DNA from: Isotricha intestinalis
Lineage: Eukaryota > Ciliophora > Litostomatea > Vestibuliferida > Isotrichidae
Direction of reading: 5' to 3'
Length of the DNA: 57,194 bases
Assembly: GCA_023807065.1 (NCBI GenBank)
Contig: JAJJLU010003539.1
Span: 1 to 57,194, forward strand
Each line of letters begins with the position of its first letter. The stretch's first letter is position 1. The notes under the pieces are model-generated. The model was given only the letters and a program-made list of their open reading frames with translations, made no database searches and had not been told where the DNA came from. Made by a program: the position numbers and the translations under genes. Positions 39,015 through 48,561 of the stretch are shown here, one piece after another.

Positions 39015-40397
39015 TTATTTTTCAACAATACCTTTGATAGTAAAAATTCCAGTTATTAATCCAATAGGACAGAGAATTAATAATAAAATAACACTTCCAA
39101 CATTTTTATAATGATACCTTGGATAATCATTCCCTTTAATATATGATAATCCAGGTATTAAAAAAGAAATAATGACAGTACAAAAACTTCCAATTAAACT
39201 TAAATAATCTGAAATTGATTGAAATACAATACTAATGAAAGTAGTTAAACTTAAAGTGAAAATTGTAATTCCATAATTAACATTATTTGAAAAATTACGA
39301 GTATCAATATTTAATAAAGAAAGAACAGCTACTCTATATGCATTAAAATTAGCAGAAATTTTAGCAAATAAAGTAATCATAAAAAATAATTGAGCAATTG
39401 TCATTAAAACATCTTTTTTAAAAATTTTTTTTCTTTCTATAATTAAATCAGGAGTATCAACAGGTTGAGTAAAATAACCACTAAATCCAATAATTAAATA
39501 ACATACTACATTTATAAACATTCCTGTTTTAAAAAGTTTATAAAGCTTTTGTTTCCTTGGATGTCTTATTGAATTTATTATTGGGAATGCTCCTACATGA
39601 CAAGAAAAACCATAAAAAAATGTTGTTATTGATTTTAAAAATTTTAAATCACGATCAAAGCCTTTATTAATATTATAAATATTTAATTGCTTTTTTGTAT
39701 AACCATCTTTCCACCAATTTTTAATAAAAAAAGGACTTTCAATTAATACAGTAAAAATTAAAAAGAATATAGAAATAATTCCTAAAGTAGAAGTGTATCT
39801 CATTTTAGAAACATTTTTCAATAAACATAAAGGTAATATAATAAAAACAGTAATAGCAAAAGAAACAAAAAATTTATATTGAAAATGTCCCCAAAAACTT
39901 TCTTTTAGAAAAGTATTAATATCTTGATATCCATAACCACCAATTTCATTAATTGCACCTCCTAATAATTTATATAAAATAACTTGATATACAATAATAA
40001 TTCCAATTTGATTAATTATCATTGTAATACTTAATAAAATTCCTAAATTTTTACCATATATTTTTTCAACTAAAGAATTATAATTTTGAATTTTATATTT
40101 AGTATATAAAGAACCTAATAAAAGTAATCCCCATAAATTAACAAATCCTGCAAAAATAATTGCAAAAGGTGAAAATATTAAAGATACATATGATATTTTT
40201 TGAGGAACCGCTAAACAACCTGAACCTAAAGATAATATACATAAATTAAATAATGCTCCTCTAAATGAATCTGGCTTCATTTTACTAAATATTTTTTTAT
40301 GCATTGGTCTATTATCTGCTACTGATTGATCTAATGAAACATCTTTTATTGGTTTTTCTTCTAAATTTTTTACTATATTTCCTTGATTTGTTGCCAT
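39015..40397 (-). CDS. amino acid/auxin permease-family transporter
   Basis: The 460-residue protein has eleven predicted membrane segments. The first reads FRGALFNLCILSLGSGCLAVPQ (about residues 44-65), the TM1 signature of the AAAP family (SLC32/36/38), where a GxxxLxxP break binds substrate. TM3 and TM5 are likewise typical (LLSITMIINQIGIIIVYQVIL). It should move neutral amino acids with Na+ or H+ across plasma or vacuolar membranes. The N-terminal 40 residues are soluble, and the C-terminus ends in the last helix. Substrate cannot be inferred. It starts 230 bases from the end of the next minus gene. Confidence 0.88.
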   Translation of the reverse strand: MATNQGNIVKNLEEKPIKDVSLDQSVADNRPMHKKIFSKMKPDSFRGALFNLCILSLGSGCLAVPQKISYVSLIFSPFAIIFAGFVNLWGLLLLGSLYTKYKIQNYNSLVEKIYGKNLGILLSITMIINQIGIIIVYQVILYKLLGGAINEIGGYGYQDINTFLKESFWGHFQYKFFVSFAITVFIILPLCLLKNVSKMRYTSTLGIISIFFLIFTVLIESPFFIKNWWKDGYTKKQLNIYNINKGFDRDLKFLKSITTFFYGFSCHVGAFPIINSIRHPRKQKLYKLFKTGMFINVVCYLIIGFSGYFTQPVDTPDLIIERKKIFKKDVLMTIAQLFFMITLFAKISANFNAYRVAVLSLLNIDTRNFSNNVNYGITIFTLSLTTFISIVFQSISDYLSLIGSFCTVIISFLIPGLSYIKGNDYPRYHYKNVGSVILLLILCPIGLITGIFTIKGIVEK

Positions 40398-40626
40398 TAT
40401 TTAATTAGAACATTTTTTAATCGGAATATATTCTTAAAATTTAAAAAATAATGAATGATAAATATAATTATAATAAAAATATTAAGGTTTAATTAAGGTT
40501 TCAAAAAAAAATTAGTTTCAAAAATAAATTAATTTTTATTTTTCAAATTTTCAATTAATTTATTTATAATTAAATATTATAATTAATATTATCTACAAAT
40601 TTCCTATATTATTTAAAATATAGTTG

Positions 40627-41358
40627 TTAAATATTATTGAATATTTTTATACTTTCACTTAAATACAATCTTTTTTCCTTTTCCCTTTTTTTAATTTTAA
40701 AAATTCTCTCTTCAAAAGGATTTAAATGAAATAATCTTTTAATTCTTTCCTTTTTTTCTTTATTTAATATATTTTCAAAAGATTTGAGTTTTGCAACTAC
40801 TATTTCGGGATAAGTAATATCTTCAATACATTTCACAAATTTAATTTTTGATTCAATCTCATTTAAATGTTCATTTAAATATTTTGAAATTGTTAATTTT
40901 TTTGGACTCTTTCCTTGAGATATTAATTTTTCATTTTCTCTTTTTGCTTTATTTTCATATATTAATTCATTATCTGCATATCTTAGATTTAATAAATTAT
41001 TAATTCTTACTGGTTTTTTTTTCCATAATGATTTATTTTTAAAAATTCTTCTATATAATAATAAATCTTCCTTCTTTTTATTATTCAAATCATTTTTTTC
41101 AAAGATTTTTTTTATTCTTATTGAAGTATTTGCTGATGATATATTTTGAGTTGAATCACTTCTTTTTTTATTGTATTGAGTCATTGACATATTACTTAAT
41201 TGAAAATCTATATTTGCTTTATTAAAAAACCAAGGATCTTTATAAAATTGTTTTGGAATAATCATTTGCTTATTTAAAATTGATATATTTGATTTTGATT
41301 CATTATATAAATGACATTTTTTTATTTTATTTGTATAAAAATGTTTTTTGAGATTCAT
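40627..41358 (-). CDS. hypothetical basic helical protein
   Basis: The 243 residues are highly basic (K/R/N), with mostly helical segments. The C-terminal half (about 150-243) is a regular charged helix region (LNEHLNEIESKIKFVKCIEDITYPEIVVAKLKSF, then KKERIKRLFHLNPFEERIFKIKKREKEKRL). No domain is recognised. The PWFFNKANIDFQL segment near residue 40 is conserved-looking. Such basic helical proteins are common among axonemal or basal-body components, but I infer no function. Confidence 0.55.
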   Translation of the reverse strand: MNLKKHFYTNKIKKCHLYNESKSNISILNKQMIIPKQFYKDPWFFNKANIDFQLSNMSMTQYNKKRSDSTQNISSANTSIRIKKIFEKNDLNNKKKEDLLLYRRIFKNKSLWKKKPVRINNLLNLRYADNELIYENKAKRENEKLISQGKSPKKLTISKYLNEHLNEIESKIKFVKCIEDITYPEIVVAKLKSFENILNKEKKERIKRLFHLNPFEERIFKIKKREKEKRLYLSESIKIFNNI

Positions 41359-41528
41359 TAAACCTTTTATTTATAAAATAAATTGTTTTATCATAAAAAT
41401 ATAAAAAGACATAAGATGAATAAAAATAATTCTAATTTTTTAATTTAAGTAATAAGGTATTTATATATTCTTTATTTAGAAAAAAAATATTTTTGAATAA
41501 TATTTAAATCTATTTAAATTCTATATTT

Positions 41529-43655
41529 TTAATAAAGAAGATTTTTATTTGGAACAAATTTTTGAGATATTTCCTCTTTTCCATCATAAACTTTAATAAA
41601 TTTTCCTATTTTATCATAATTAGAACAAGTATCTCTTTTATCAATAACAATTTGAATTAAATTTTCACTCATTTCTTGAACTAATTTTTGAGTAATACTA
41701 GTAGAATAATCCATAGCAGGGCTTGAATTAATTTCAATTAAAAAAACATTTAAATCAGAATCAATCATAAAATCATATCCATATATTTCTTCACAATTTT
41801 CTCTATAAACTATTTCATGTCTTCCACTATCAAAAGAACAAATAATAATATTTTTAAATTTTTCATATATTTCATCCCATATATTATCTCTTTTGAAATT
41901 TTCTTTTAAATAATTTTTAAAATTTTCTAATTCCCACATATCTTCTTTTATTAAATTCTCGCTTTTATATTTTTCACTATATTTAGCAATAGAATTATTG
42001 GTTAAATGAGAATAAATATTAGAAAAATTATTAATATCATAATCTTCTGCAGAAAATCTTACATAAGGTTCTTCCCACATCCAAATTGTTAAAGGTTGTA
42101 AATTGGTTACTAAAACCCATTGTCTAATATCAAATTTTCTTTTATAAATAATTAAAGGATTTTCTATATATTTTTGAACCACAAAATTACAATTTAAAGT
42201 AGAAATATTTTCGTTTATTTTTGTTAAAGAATTAAAACATTGAATACTTCTTCCTCTTGATAAATTTGATGGTTTCATTATCCAAATATTATGATATCCA
42301 TTCAATGAAAATTGTGGTAAAGATGTTTTTAATGTATTTAATAAATTTTCTATAATAGGTAAATACTTTTCTTTTGATGCTAATTTTGCTATTTCTTTTT
42401 TTTCTTCATTCTTCATTTTTAAACTGTTATTCATACCTACCTTTTCCAATGTCTTATTTCTATTTTTATCATTATTTTTTATATTAAAACTTGTATCAGG
42501 TTTTTTCTTTTTTTCTAAAGACCTATTTCTTTTATTATTTTCTTGAATTGGATTTTTATAAAAATGTGTTGGTGAATTTCTTGTTTGATTTTTTAAAGTA
42601 GTAATTTTTTTCAATAATTTCTTATTACTTTTTAAACTATTTTGAAATTGAGGAAATGCGATTTCAGAATTTATATGAGGCTTAAATTTATTAATGGGTG
42701 AAATTGAAGGAAATTTTAAATTATTCATATCTTCTTTTTTACTTTTTTCTTCTCCTGATATAATATCCCATTCATTATCTGAAATTAATTTATAAACATT
42801 TTTATTATTTATATCTTCTTGATTTTTTTTCATGTTTTCTTGATTTACATTGTCATTTTTATTATCTCCATAATCACAAGTTATTAATTTTAAATTAGAA
42901 TTTACTATATTTAAACATGTATTAATTATTTTTTCACTAATATTTTGGTCCAAAGTAAATTTAATTAAAATTGAAATTGCTCTGGTTAATTTAAAGTCAT
43001 ATATAAAATCATTAAAATCACTTTTATTACTCAAATCATAACATCTTGGATAAAAATTATCAGGATTAATATGTTTAAAAAATAAATTTCTGATATTTTT
43101 ACATAAACCACTTTTTCTAGTTAAAGCATAAGCTTTTTGATAATGATTAGCTAATTGAAAACTTTTTAATTTTTGAAAATTAACTTCAATAGTTTTTAAA
43201 GTCCAAATATAATTTGCTTCATCTACTTTTGTTTCTTTTATTTGAATCCATCCTCTTTTTTTTAAAGCATTACAAATATCTTTATATCCTCCTGTACAAA
43301 CAAATTTTTTTACTTTATTATCTGAATCATTCTTATTTTCTTTATTTTTCTTATTTAATGTTTGAACACTTCTTGCTTGAGATTTAAATAAATTTAATTC
43401 TTTTTCATAATTTATTTTTCCCTTTAAAAATATTTCTCGAAAATCTGAATTATTCATATATTCATTTAAACTATAAAGTTTATATATAAAAAATTTCTTT
43501 AATTCATTTGGAATTAAATTTAAGGGGGAGATTTTAATTGATTTTTTATTTTGTTGAACATTACTAGTTCTTGTAATTGGTTTTAATTTCTTTTTTTGAG
43601 GTAAACTTTGTGACACTCCTCTTTTTTTTGATATTGATTTCTCATTGGAAATCAT
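41529..43655 (-). CDS. TTLL3/8-type tubulin glycine ligase
   Basis: The 708-residue protein has a tubulin-tyrosine-ligase-like ATP-grasp domain in its C-terminal half (about 430-700): NIWIMKPSNLSRGRSIQCF, FVVQKYIENPLII, KFDIRQWVLV, PLTIWMWEEPYVRFS, HLTNNSIAKY, YGYDFMIDSDLNVFLIEINSSPAMDYST. The middle has ANHYQKAYALTRKSGLCKNIRNLFF and PRCYDLS, which align with the TTLL3/TTLL8 glycylase extension rather than glutamylases (TTLL1/4/5/6). It should add the initiating glycine to tubulin tails in cilia. The N-terminal 120 residues and a region near 300-420 are disordered and basic. Its presence argues for motile cilia and glycylated tubulin. Confidence 0.85.
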   Translation of the reverse strand: MISNEKSISKKRGVSQSLPQKKKLKPITRTSNVQQNKKSIKISPLNLIPNELKKFFIYKLYSLNEYMNNSDFREIFLKGKINYEKELNLFKSQARSVQTLNKKNKENKNDSDNKVKKFVCTGGYKDICNALKKRGWIQIKETKVDEANYIWTLKTIEVNFQKLKSFQLANHYQKAYALTRKSGLCKNIRNLFFKHINPDNFYPRCYDLSNKSDFNDFIYDFKLTRAISILIKFTLDQNISEKIINTCLNIVNSNLKLITCDYGDNKNDNVNQENMKKNQEDINNKNVYKLISDNEWDIISGEEKSKKEDMNNLKFPSISPINKFKPHINSEIAFPQFQNSLKSNKKLLKKITTLKNQTRNSPTHFYKNPIQENNKRNRSLEKKKKPDTSFNIKNNDKNRNKTLEKVGMNNSLKMKNEEKKEIAKLASKEKYLPIIENLLNTLKTSLPQFSLNGYHNIWIMKPSNLSRGRSIQCFNSLTKINENISTLNCNFVVQKYIENPLIIYKRKFDIRQWVLVTNLQPLTIWMWEEPYVRFSAEDYDINNFSNIYSHLTNNSIAKYSEKYKSENLIKEDMWELENFKNYLKENFKRDNIWDEIYEKFKNIIICSFDSGRHEIVYRENCEEIYGYDFMIDSDLNVFLIEINSSPAMDYSTSITQKLVQEMSENLIQIVIDKRDTCSNYDKIGKFIKVYDGKEEISQKFVPNKNLLY

Positions 43656-43734
43656 TTTTGTATTGCTTATTTATTTATGAAAAAAATAAAAATATTTTGA
43701 ATAAATATTATATAAAAAATTAAGAAAAAATAAA

Positions 43735-46700
43735 TTAAAATATATCATTTAAACTGAAAATCTTGTTAAAATGCTCTTCATTTTTTTCTTGAATTATATC
43801 ATTTTCATTATTATTGTTTTCATTAAAATTTAAATTATCTAAAATATCTAAGTTTAAATTTATTCCTTTTTCTGATATTTTATTCAAATGTTCCATTAAA
43901 TTTTGAGTTGAATTATTTGTATTTTCAATATTTTTATTTTTTGTAGTAGTTTTAAAATTAGTTTCTAATTCACTTTTCTTATCATAAGAATCATTTTTAT
44001 TCAAATATTTTTTTATTTGAGTAATTTTTAAATTTGTTATATCATTATTTTTGTTTTCTTTTAAATTTTTTTGATTATTCATTTTTTTCTCATGTTCAGT
44101 TTTCATATTATTTATCATATCCATTAAATCAGGATGATTACCATAATCTTCAAATGATTTATTTAAATTTTTATTTGAATCTACACTTGTACTCTCATTT
44201 AATTTATTATTTATTGTTTTTTTCTTTTTTCTTTTTCTTATATTTGTAAAATAATTTTCAATATTTAATTTCTTATTTTTTGTTTCACTTTTTTCTAATT
44301 TAATTTTACTTTCTTCATTTATCATTTTTTCTACTTCTTCATCATTTAATATTTTATTTATAGATATATTTTCATTTGATACATTATTTTTAATATATCG
44401 ATGAATAATTGTAACAATACTTTTTAAATTTCCTTTTTCAGAACTTATAATTGTCCCATTTAAATCATATATATTTTTTACTGTAATTATTTGATCTAAT
44501 CCAATAAATTTGTCACATATGATATAAAAATTAATAGGAAATTGCTTTTCATCTACATCATTAATATATAAATAAGAAGGTTTATTAAAACTATTTGGTC
44601 TTATTTTTTTACAAAATTTTATTCTATTATCACCAGAATTATCACTCATGATTATATGATAAGGAGAATAAGTATCAAAATAATCGGATTCATTTTTATT
44701 ATCTTTAATAAATTTTTCCCATAATACTGTCACACATAAAGAAATTTTTACAAAATTTTTATTATTTTTATTCTTTTTATAGTTTGTTATATCATATTTA
44801 AAATTTATTTTGGGAATACTTTTAATTTCATCAAGTAATATATTTCCAAAAGGAGGATTTTTATTACATATATTTTCAATTAATCTTGGGTTATTTAATT
44901 CAATTAATTTTGAAAAACTTTTATAATTTGCTTTTACAAAACATTTTGCTAATTTTTCCCCAATTTTAGGTAATTGTTTCATTATTAATTCACTTTCACT
45001 CCACATTTGATTTAATAAACATTTTGATAATATTAATGAAACAATATAACCTTTACAATCATCAATTGTTTTATAATATCCTCTTATACATTTTAATATT
45101 CTTTGTGAAATTTGAGATATTTCATTTTGTTGTCTTCTTAATTCCCAATTATCTAATATAATTCCAGAAATTTCACTTTGGATTAACACATATGATTTTT
45201 TTATATTTGTATCAACTGAACCTTTAACTTTATATTTAATGCCATTTAACATTTCTTTGTTTAATTGATTTAATATTTTTCTTTCTTCCATTTTTGAAGA
45301 ATATTTTAAAAATTCTTTTGACTTTGATAACATTTCTATAATATTTTCTTCAATTTGTTCTCCTGTTATACAATAAGTTTTCTCTTTTTCTTTTTCTAAA
45401 TTTAAATATATTTGTTTCATTGTATCAAATTTAACATAATTTTTACTCATTTTTTTACAAAGTTTTTTAGGAACAACTTTTAAATTTGTTTCATCAAATT
45501 TTATTAAATCAACTAATTTTAAATCATTAAAAATTTTCAAAATCATTTCTTTAATAAAATTAAAAATTTCTTCATTTTTATTTTGATTATTATGTTTAAA
45601 TTTAATTCCAAATTTTGCAGGATTATTCTTCATTCTAACATACATAAATGTATTTTTAATCCAATTTAAAGCAGAATCAACATCTACAATAACACCACTT
45701 GCAATTTCAGCATTGATATGTTCAACAATATTTTCTTTTAAATGTGATTCAATTAATGAATAACTTAATTCAGAAAATTTTTCAACTTTTTCTTTTTCAG
45801 TCATAATAATAGCAATTCCTTTTTTTTCAAATTGAATTCTTCCAGCTCTTCCAATCATTTGGTCAATTTCAATTTTATTATATTCAGAATATCCTACTTT
45901 ATTTCCTCTATAACAATTTGTACTTTTTATTATTACTAAACGGGCTGGTAAATTCACTCCTTGTGCTAAAGTACTTGTTGTACATATTATTTTTATTAAA
46001 TTATCTTTAAAATAATTTTCTATTAAATTTCTATCATTTAAATTTAATCCTCCATTATGAAATGCTATTCCATATTTTACACATTGAGATAAATTCTTAT
46101 TTGATATTTTATATGATAAAGTTTCTAAATTTCTTTTATCTTCTTTTGTCATTAATGAAGAAATTGAAGTTAATTTTCCTAGATTGAAATCACTTACAAG
46201 TTGTTTTGCACAATTAATAGTTCCTTTTTGAGTTTGACAGAAAATTAAAGAAGATTTTCCTTCTGAATAATTTTGAATTAAATTTGAAATTCTATAATCT
46301 AAATATTTTTCAAACATATATTCATTTTGATTTTTTCCTCTTTGATATCCTAAAACAATTCTTTCAATTTTAACCGGTCTAAATTCTTCTCCAAAAATTT
46401 TTAATCCTGTTTTTTTAACATTAATAAATTCTCCAATTTCATAAATATTAGGAATTGTAGCACTTAAAGCTATAATTCTAAAATTTTCAATAAATGAATT
46501 TTTAAATCTTTTTAAAGAACTTATTAATTTCATTCTTGAAACAATTGCTTCCAAAGTTGCTCCTCTATTTTCTTCATTTAATAAATGAATTTCATCTATT
46601 AATAACAAAGAAATTTCTGAAAAAAATTCTGGAATTTTTTTCCATTTTCTACTTAAAACATCAAACTTTTCTGGTGTTGTTAAAATTAAATTTGCATCGT

Positions 46701-47838
46701 TTAATTGTGTATAATTTATATATTCATTATCACTTGTGAATTCTAATATATTTAAATTTAAAGGATTTTGAGAAAATTTTATTTTCCAATCAAATGACTT
46801 TTCTTGACATAAACTTTTTATTGGGGCAATATATATCATTTTAAAATTGTTTTTAGTAAAAGATTTTGTGTTAAAATTAAAATTTTCTTTTATTATTCTT
46901 GCTAATGAGATTTCAAATAATAATGTTTTTCCACTTCCAGTTGGAGCTGTTATCAAACAATTTTCATTTGTATAAAATAATAAATCAAAACATGATTCTT
47001 GAACTTTATTTAATTTTTCAAATTTTATTATTAAATTTAAAGGAAAATTTTGTAATTGATTTTTTTTATTTTCTATAATTAATTCAGTATTTTTCACCGA
47101 TGAATTTTTCTGATGAATTTTTTTCATTGATTCTAAATTATCAAAATAAGAATCTAAATCTATAGAATCTAAACTAAAAGTATCTTTTGATTTTTTATTT
47201 GAATTTGAAATATTATTATTAATATTTATTGTCATTGTAAAATTGTTTAAAGAATTGGAAAAATTTTGGTTGGGAAAATTTTTTGAATTTAAATTTATTT
47301 TTTTATTTTTACTTGAACTAAAATTTGAATTTTTTTGATTTTTATATTCATTAAGATTGACATTAGAATTAAAATCATTTATATTATTCTTTAAAGATAT
47401 TGTATCTTTAAGGTTTGTATTTAAATTTTGCATTTTTTTGAAATTTTCTTTGTTTATTTTATAAGAATCAATATCAATTTTATTTTTTGAATATCTGTTA
47501 ATATTATTACTTTCAGAATCATTTTTAAAAGTAATTTCACTATTCTCTTTCATTGAATTATTAGTCTTATTATTTATTGCAATTCTAGTATTGTTAATAA
47601 TATGAGATTTAGATTCCTCATTTTTTTGAAGGTTATAATTAAACATTTTTCCATAATTTTTTATAAAATCATCAGTCATGTTTTTTTCAGTTGATTGAAT
47701 ATTATTTTTAGGAAGCATTGGAGATTTACCAAAATTATTAATTAAACTATCTAATTCTTCAAATAATTCAATCTTTATTCCTTTTTTTAAAGGAATTTGA
47801 TTTTTATCTATTGTGAATTCAGATTTTAGTTTCATCAA
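43735..47838 (-). CDS. HFM1: HFM1/MER3 meiotic DNA helicase
   Basis: The 1367-residue Ski2-like helicase has a 260-residue asparagine-rich disordered N-terminus. The core follows: Q motif NKVQESCFDLL, motif I APTGSGKT (near residue 300), TTPEKFD, motif II DEIH, SATIPN, motif V CTTSTLAQGVNLPA and motif VI QMIGRAGR. Then comes a winged-helix and a Sec63-like region (about 855-1040, GEKLAKCFVKANY, ENICNKNPPFGNILLDEIKSI). The core and Sec63 arrangement with NRGATLEAIVSRMK match HFM1/MER3 better than BRR2 or ASCC3 because only one helicase cassette is present. MER3 promotes crossover formation in meiosis. The C-terminus (about 1150-1367) is again disordered. Confidence 0.85.
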   Translation of the reverse strand: MMKLKSEFTIDKNQIPLKKGIKIELFEELDSLINNFGKSPMLPKNNIQSTEKNMTDDFIKNYGKMFNYNLQKNEESKSHIINNTRIAINNKTNNSMKENSEITFKNDSESNNINRYSKNKIDIDSYKINKENFKKMQNLNTNLKDTISLKNNINDFNSNVNLNEYKNQKNSNFSSSKNKKINLNSKNFPNQNFSNSLNNFTMTININNNISNSNKKSKDTFSLDSIDLDSYFDNLESMKKIHQKNSSVKNTELIIENKKNQLQNFPLNLIIKFEKLNKVQESCFDLLFYTNENCLITAPTGSGKTLLFEISLARIIKENFNFNTKSFTKNNFKMIYIAPIKSLCQEKSFDWKIKFSQNPLNLNILEFTSDNEYINYTQLNDANLILTTPEKFDVLSRKWKKIPEFFSEISLLLIDEIHLLNEENRGATLEAIVSRMKLISSLKRFKNSFIENFRIIALSATIPNIYEIGEFINVKKTGLKIFGEEFRPVKIERIVLGYQRGKNQNEYMFEKYLDYRISNLIQNYSEGKSSLIFCQTQKGTINCAKQLVSDFNLGKLTSISSLMTKEDKRNLETLSYKISNKNLSQCVKYGIAFHNGGLNLNDRNLIENYFKDNLIKIICTTSTLAQGVNLPARLVIIKSTNCYRGNKVGYSEYNKIEIDQMIGRAGRIQFEKKGIAIIMTEKEKVEKFSELSYSLIESHLKENIVEHINAEIASGVIVDVDSALNWIKNTFMYVRMKNNPAKFGIKFKHNNQNKNEEIFNFIKEMILKIFNDLKLVDLIKFDETNLKVVPKKLCKKMSKNYVKFDTMKQIYLNLEKEKEKTYCITGEQIEENIIEMLSKSKEFLKYSSKMEERKILNQLNKEMLNGIKYKVKGSVDTNIKKSYVLIQSEISGIILDNWELRRQQNEISQISQRILKCIRGYYKTIDDCKGYIVSLILSKCLLNQMWSESELIMKQLPKIGEKLAKCFVKANYKSFSKLIELNNPRLIENICNKNPPFGNILLDEIKSIPKINFKYDITNYKKNKNNKNFVKISLCVTVLWEKFIKDNKNESDYFDTYSPYHIIMSDNSGDNRIKFCKKIRPNSFNKPSYLYINDVDEKQFPINFYIICDKFIGLDQIITVKNIYDLNGTIISSEKGNLKSIVTIIHRYIKNNVSNENISINKILNDEEVEKMINEESKIKLEKSETKNKKLNIENYFTNIRKRKKKKTINNKLNESTSVDSNKNLNKSFEDYGNHPDLMDMINNMKTEHEKKMNNQKNLKENKNNDITNLKITQIKKYLNKNDSYDKKSELETNFKTTTKNKNIENTNNSTQNLMEHLNKISEKGINLNLDILDNLNFNENNNNENDIIQEKNEEHFNKIFSLNDIF

Positions 47839-47924
47839 TTATCTAAATTTTTAAAATTCTTCAATTTGTTTAAATTAAATACTTTTTAAATAATTTATTA
47901 TTTAATAATATTGTAAAAAATGAT

Positions 47925-48440
47925 TTAATTTATATTATCTAATAAATTCAACATATTTTGTAATATAGAAATATCTTGTGAATATCTTTGTAATATTTCA
48001 CTATTTGTTTTTGAATACTTTTCAATTTGATTTAATAAATCATTATTTTCTTGAATTAAATGTTCATTTTGAGATAAAATATCAGAATATGAATTAAAAG
48101 AATTACTTTTATTTAAATCAGTATCATTTAAAATATTCTGCTTTTTTTCTTTTATTTTTTTTAAATTTTCACATTCTTCATAAATGGTTTTTATTAAATT
48201 ATATAATAATTCATAATTTATATCATCAATTTTAATTAAATTAATATTTTTTTCTTTATCTGTTAACTTATTAATTTTATATAAATTGAAGATTCTTTGA
48301 TTGGATAATTCATTTAAAATCTCCTTTTCTTTTTTAGAAATTTTATATAAATTAATTTCATTTTCTTCTTTGTTTGAAATATCAAATTGTGTTTCATTTG
48401 GATTTAATTGATTTTCAATGACATCATCAATACTAAACAT
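47925..48440 (-). CDS. hypothetical coiled-coil protein
   Basis: The 171 residues are almost entirely helical. A charged N-terminus is followed by an asparagine-rich region (about 95-120, KSNSFNSYSDILSQN) and a strong C-terminal coiled coil (about 118-170, LIQENNDLLNQIEKYSKTNSEILQRYSQDISIL) with a heptad pattern. No signal peptide or family is recognised. A short coiled-coil adapter of the cytoskeleton or cilium is a plausible role. It starts head-to-head with the repeat protein at 48562, 121 bases apart. Confidence 0.6.
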   Translation of the reverse strand: MFSIDDVIENQLNPNETQFDISNKEENEINLYKISKKEKEILNELSNQRIFNLYKINKLTDKEKNINLIKIDDINYELLYNLIKTIYEECENLKKIKEKKQNILNDTDLNKSNSFNSYSDILSQNEHLIQENNDLLNQIEKYSKTNSEILQRYSQDISILQNMLNLLDNIN

Positions 48441-48561
48441 TTTTTATTTTCATTAAAATATTTATTCCTAGTATTTATCATTTTTCAAAAATTTAATATT
48501 TTTAATTAAATTATATTATAAATTAATTGATAATAACTCCCAAAGAATTATATAAAAAAAA

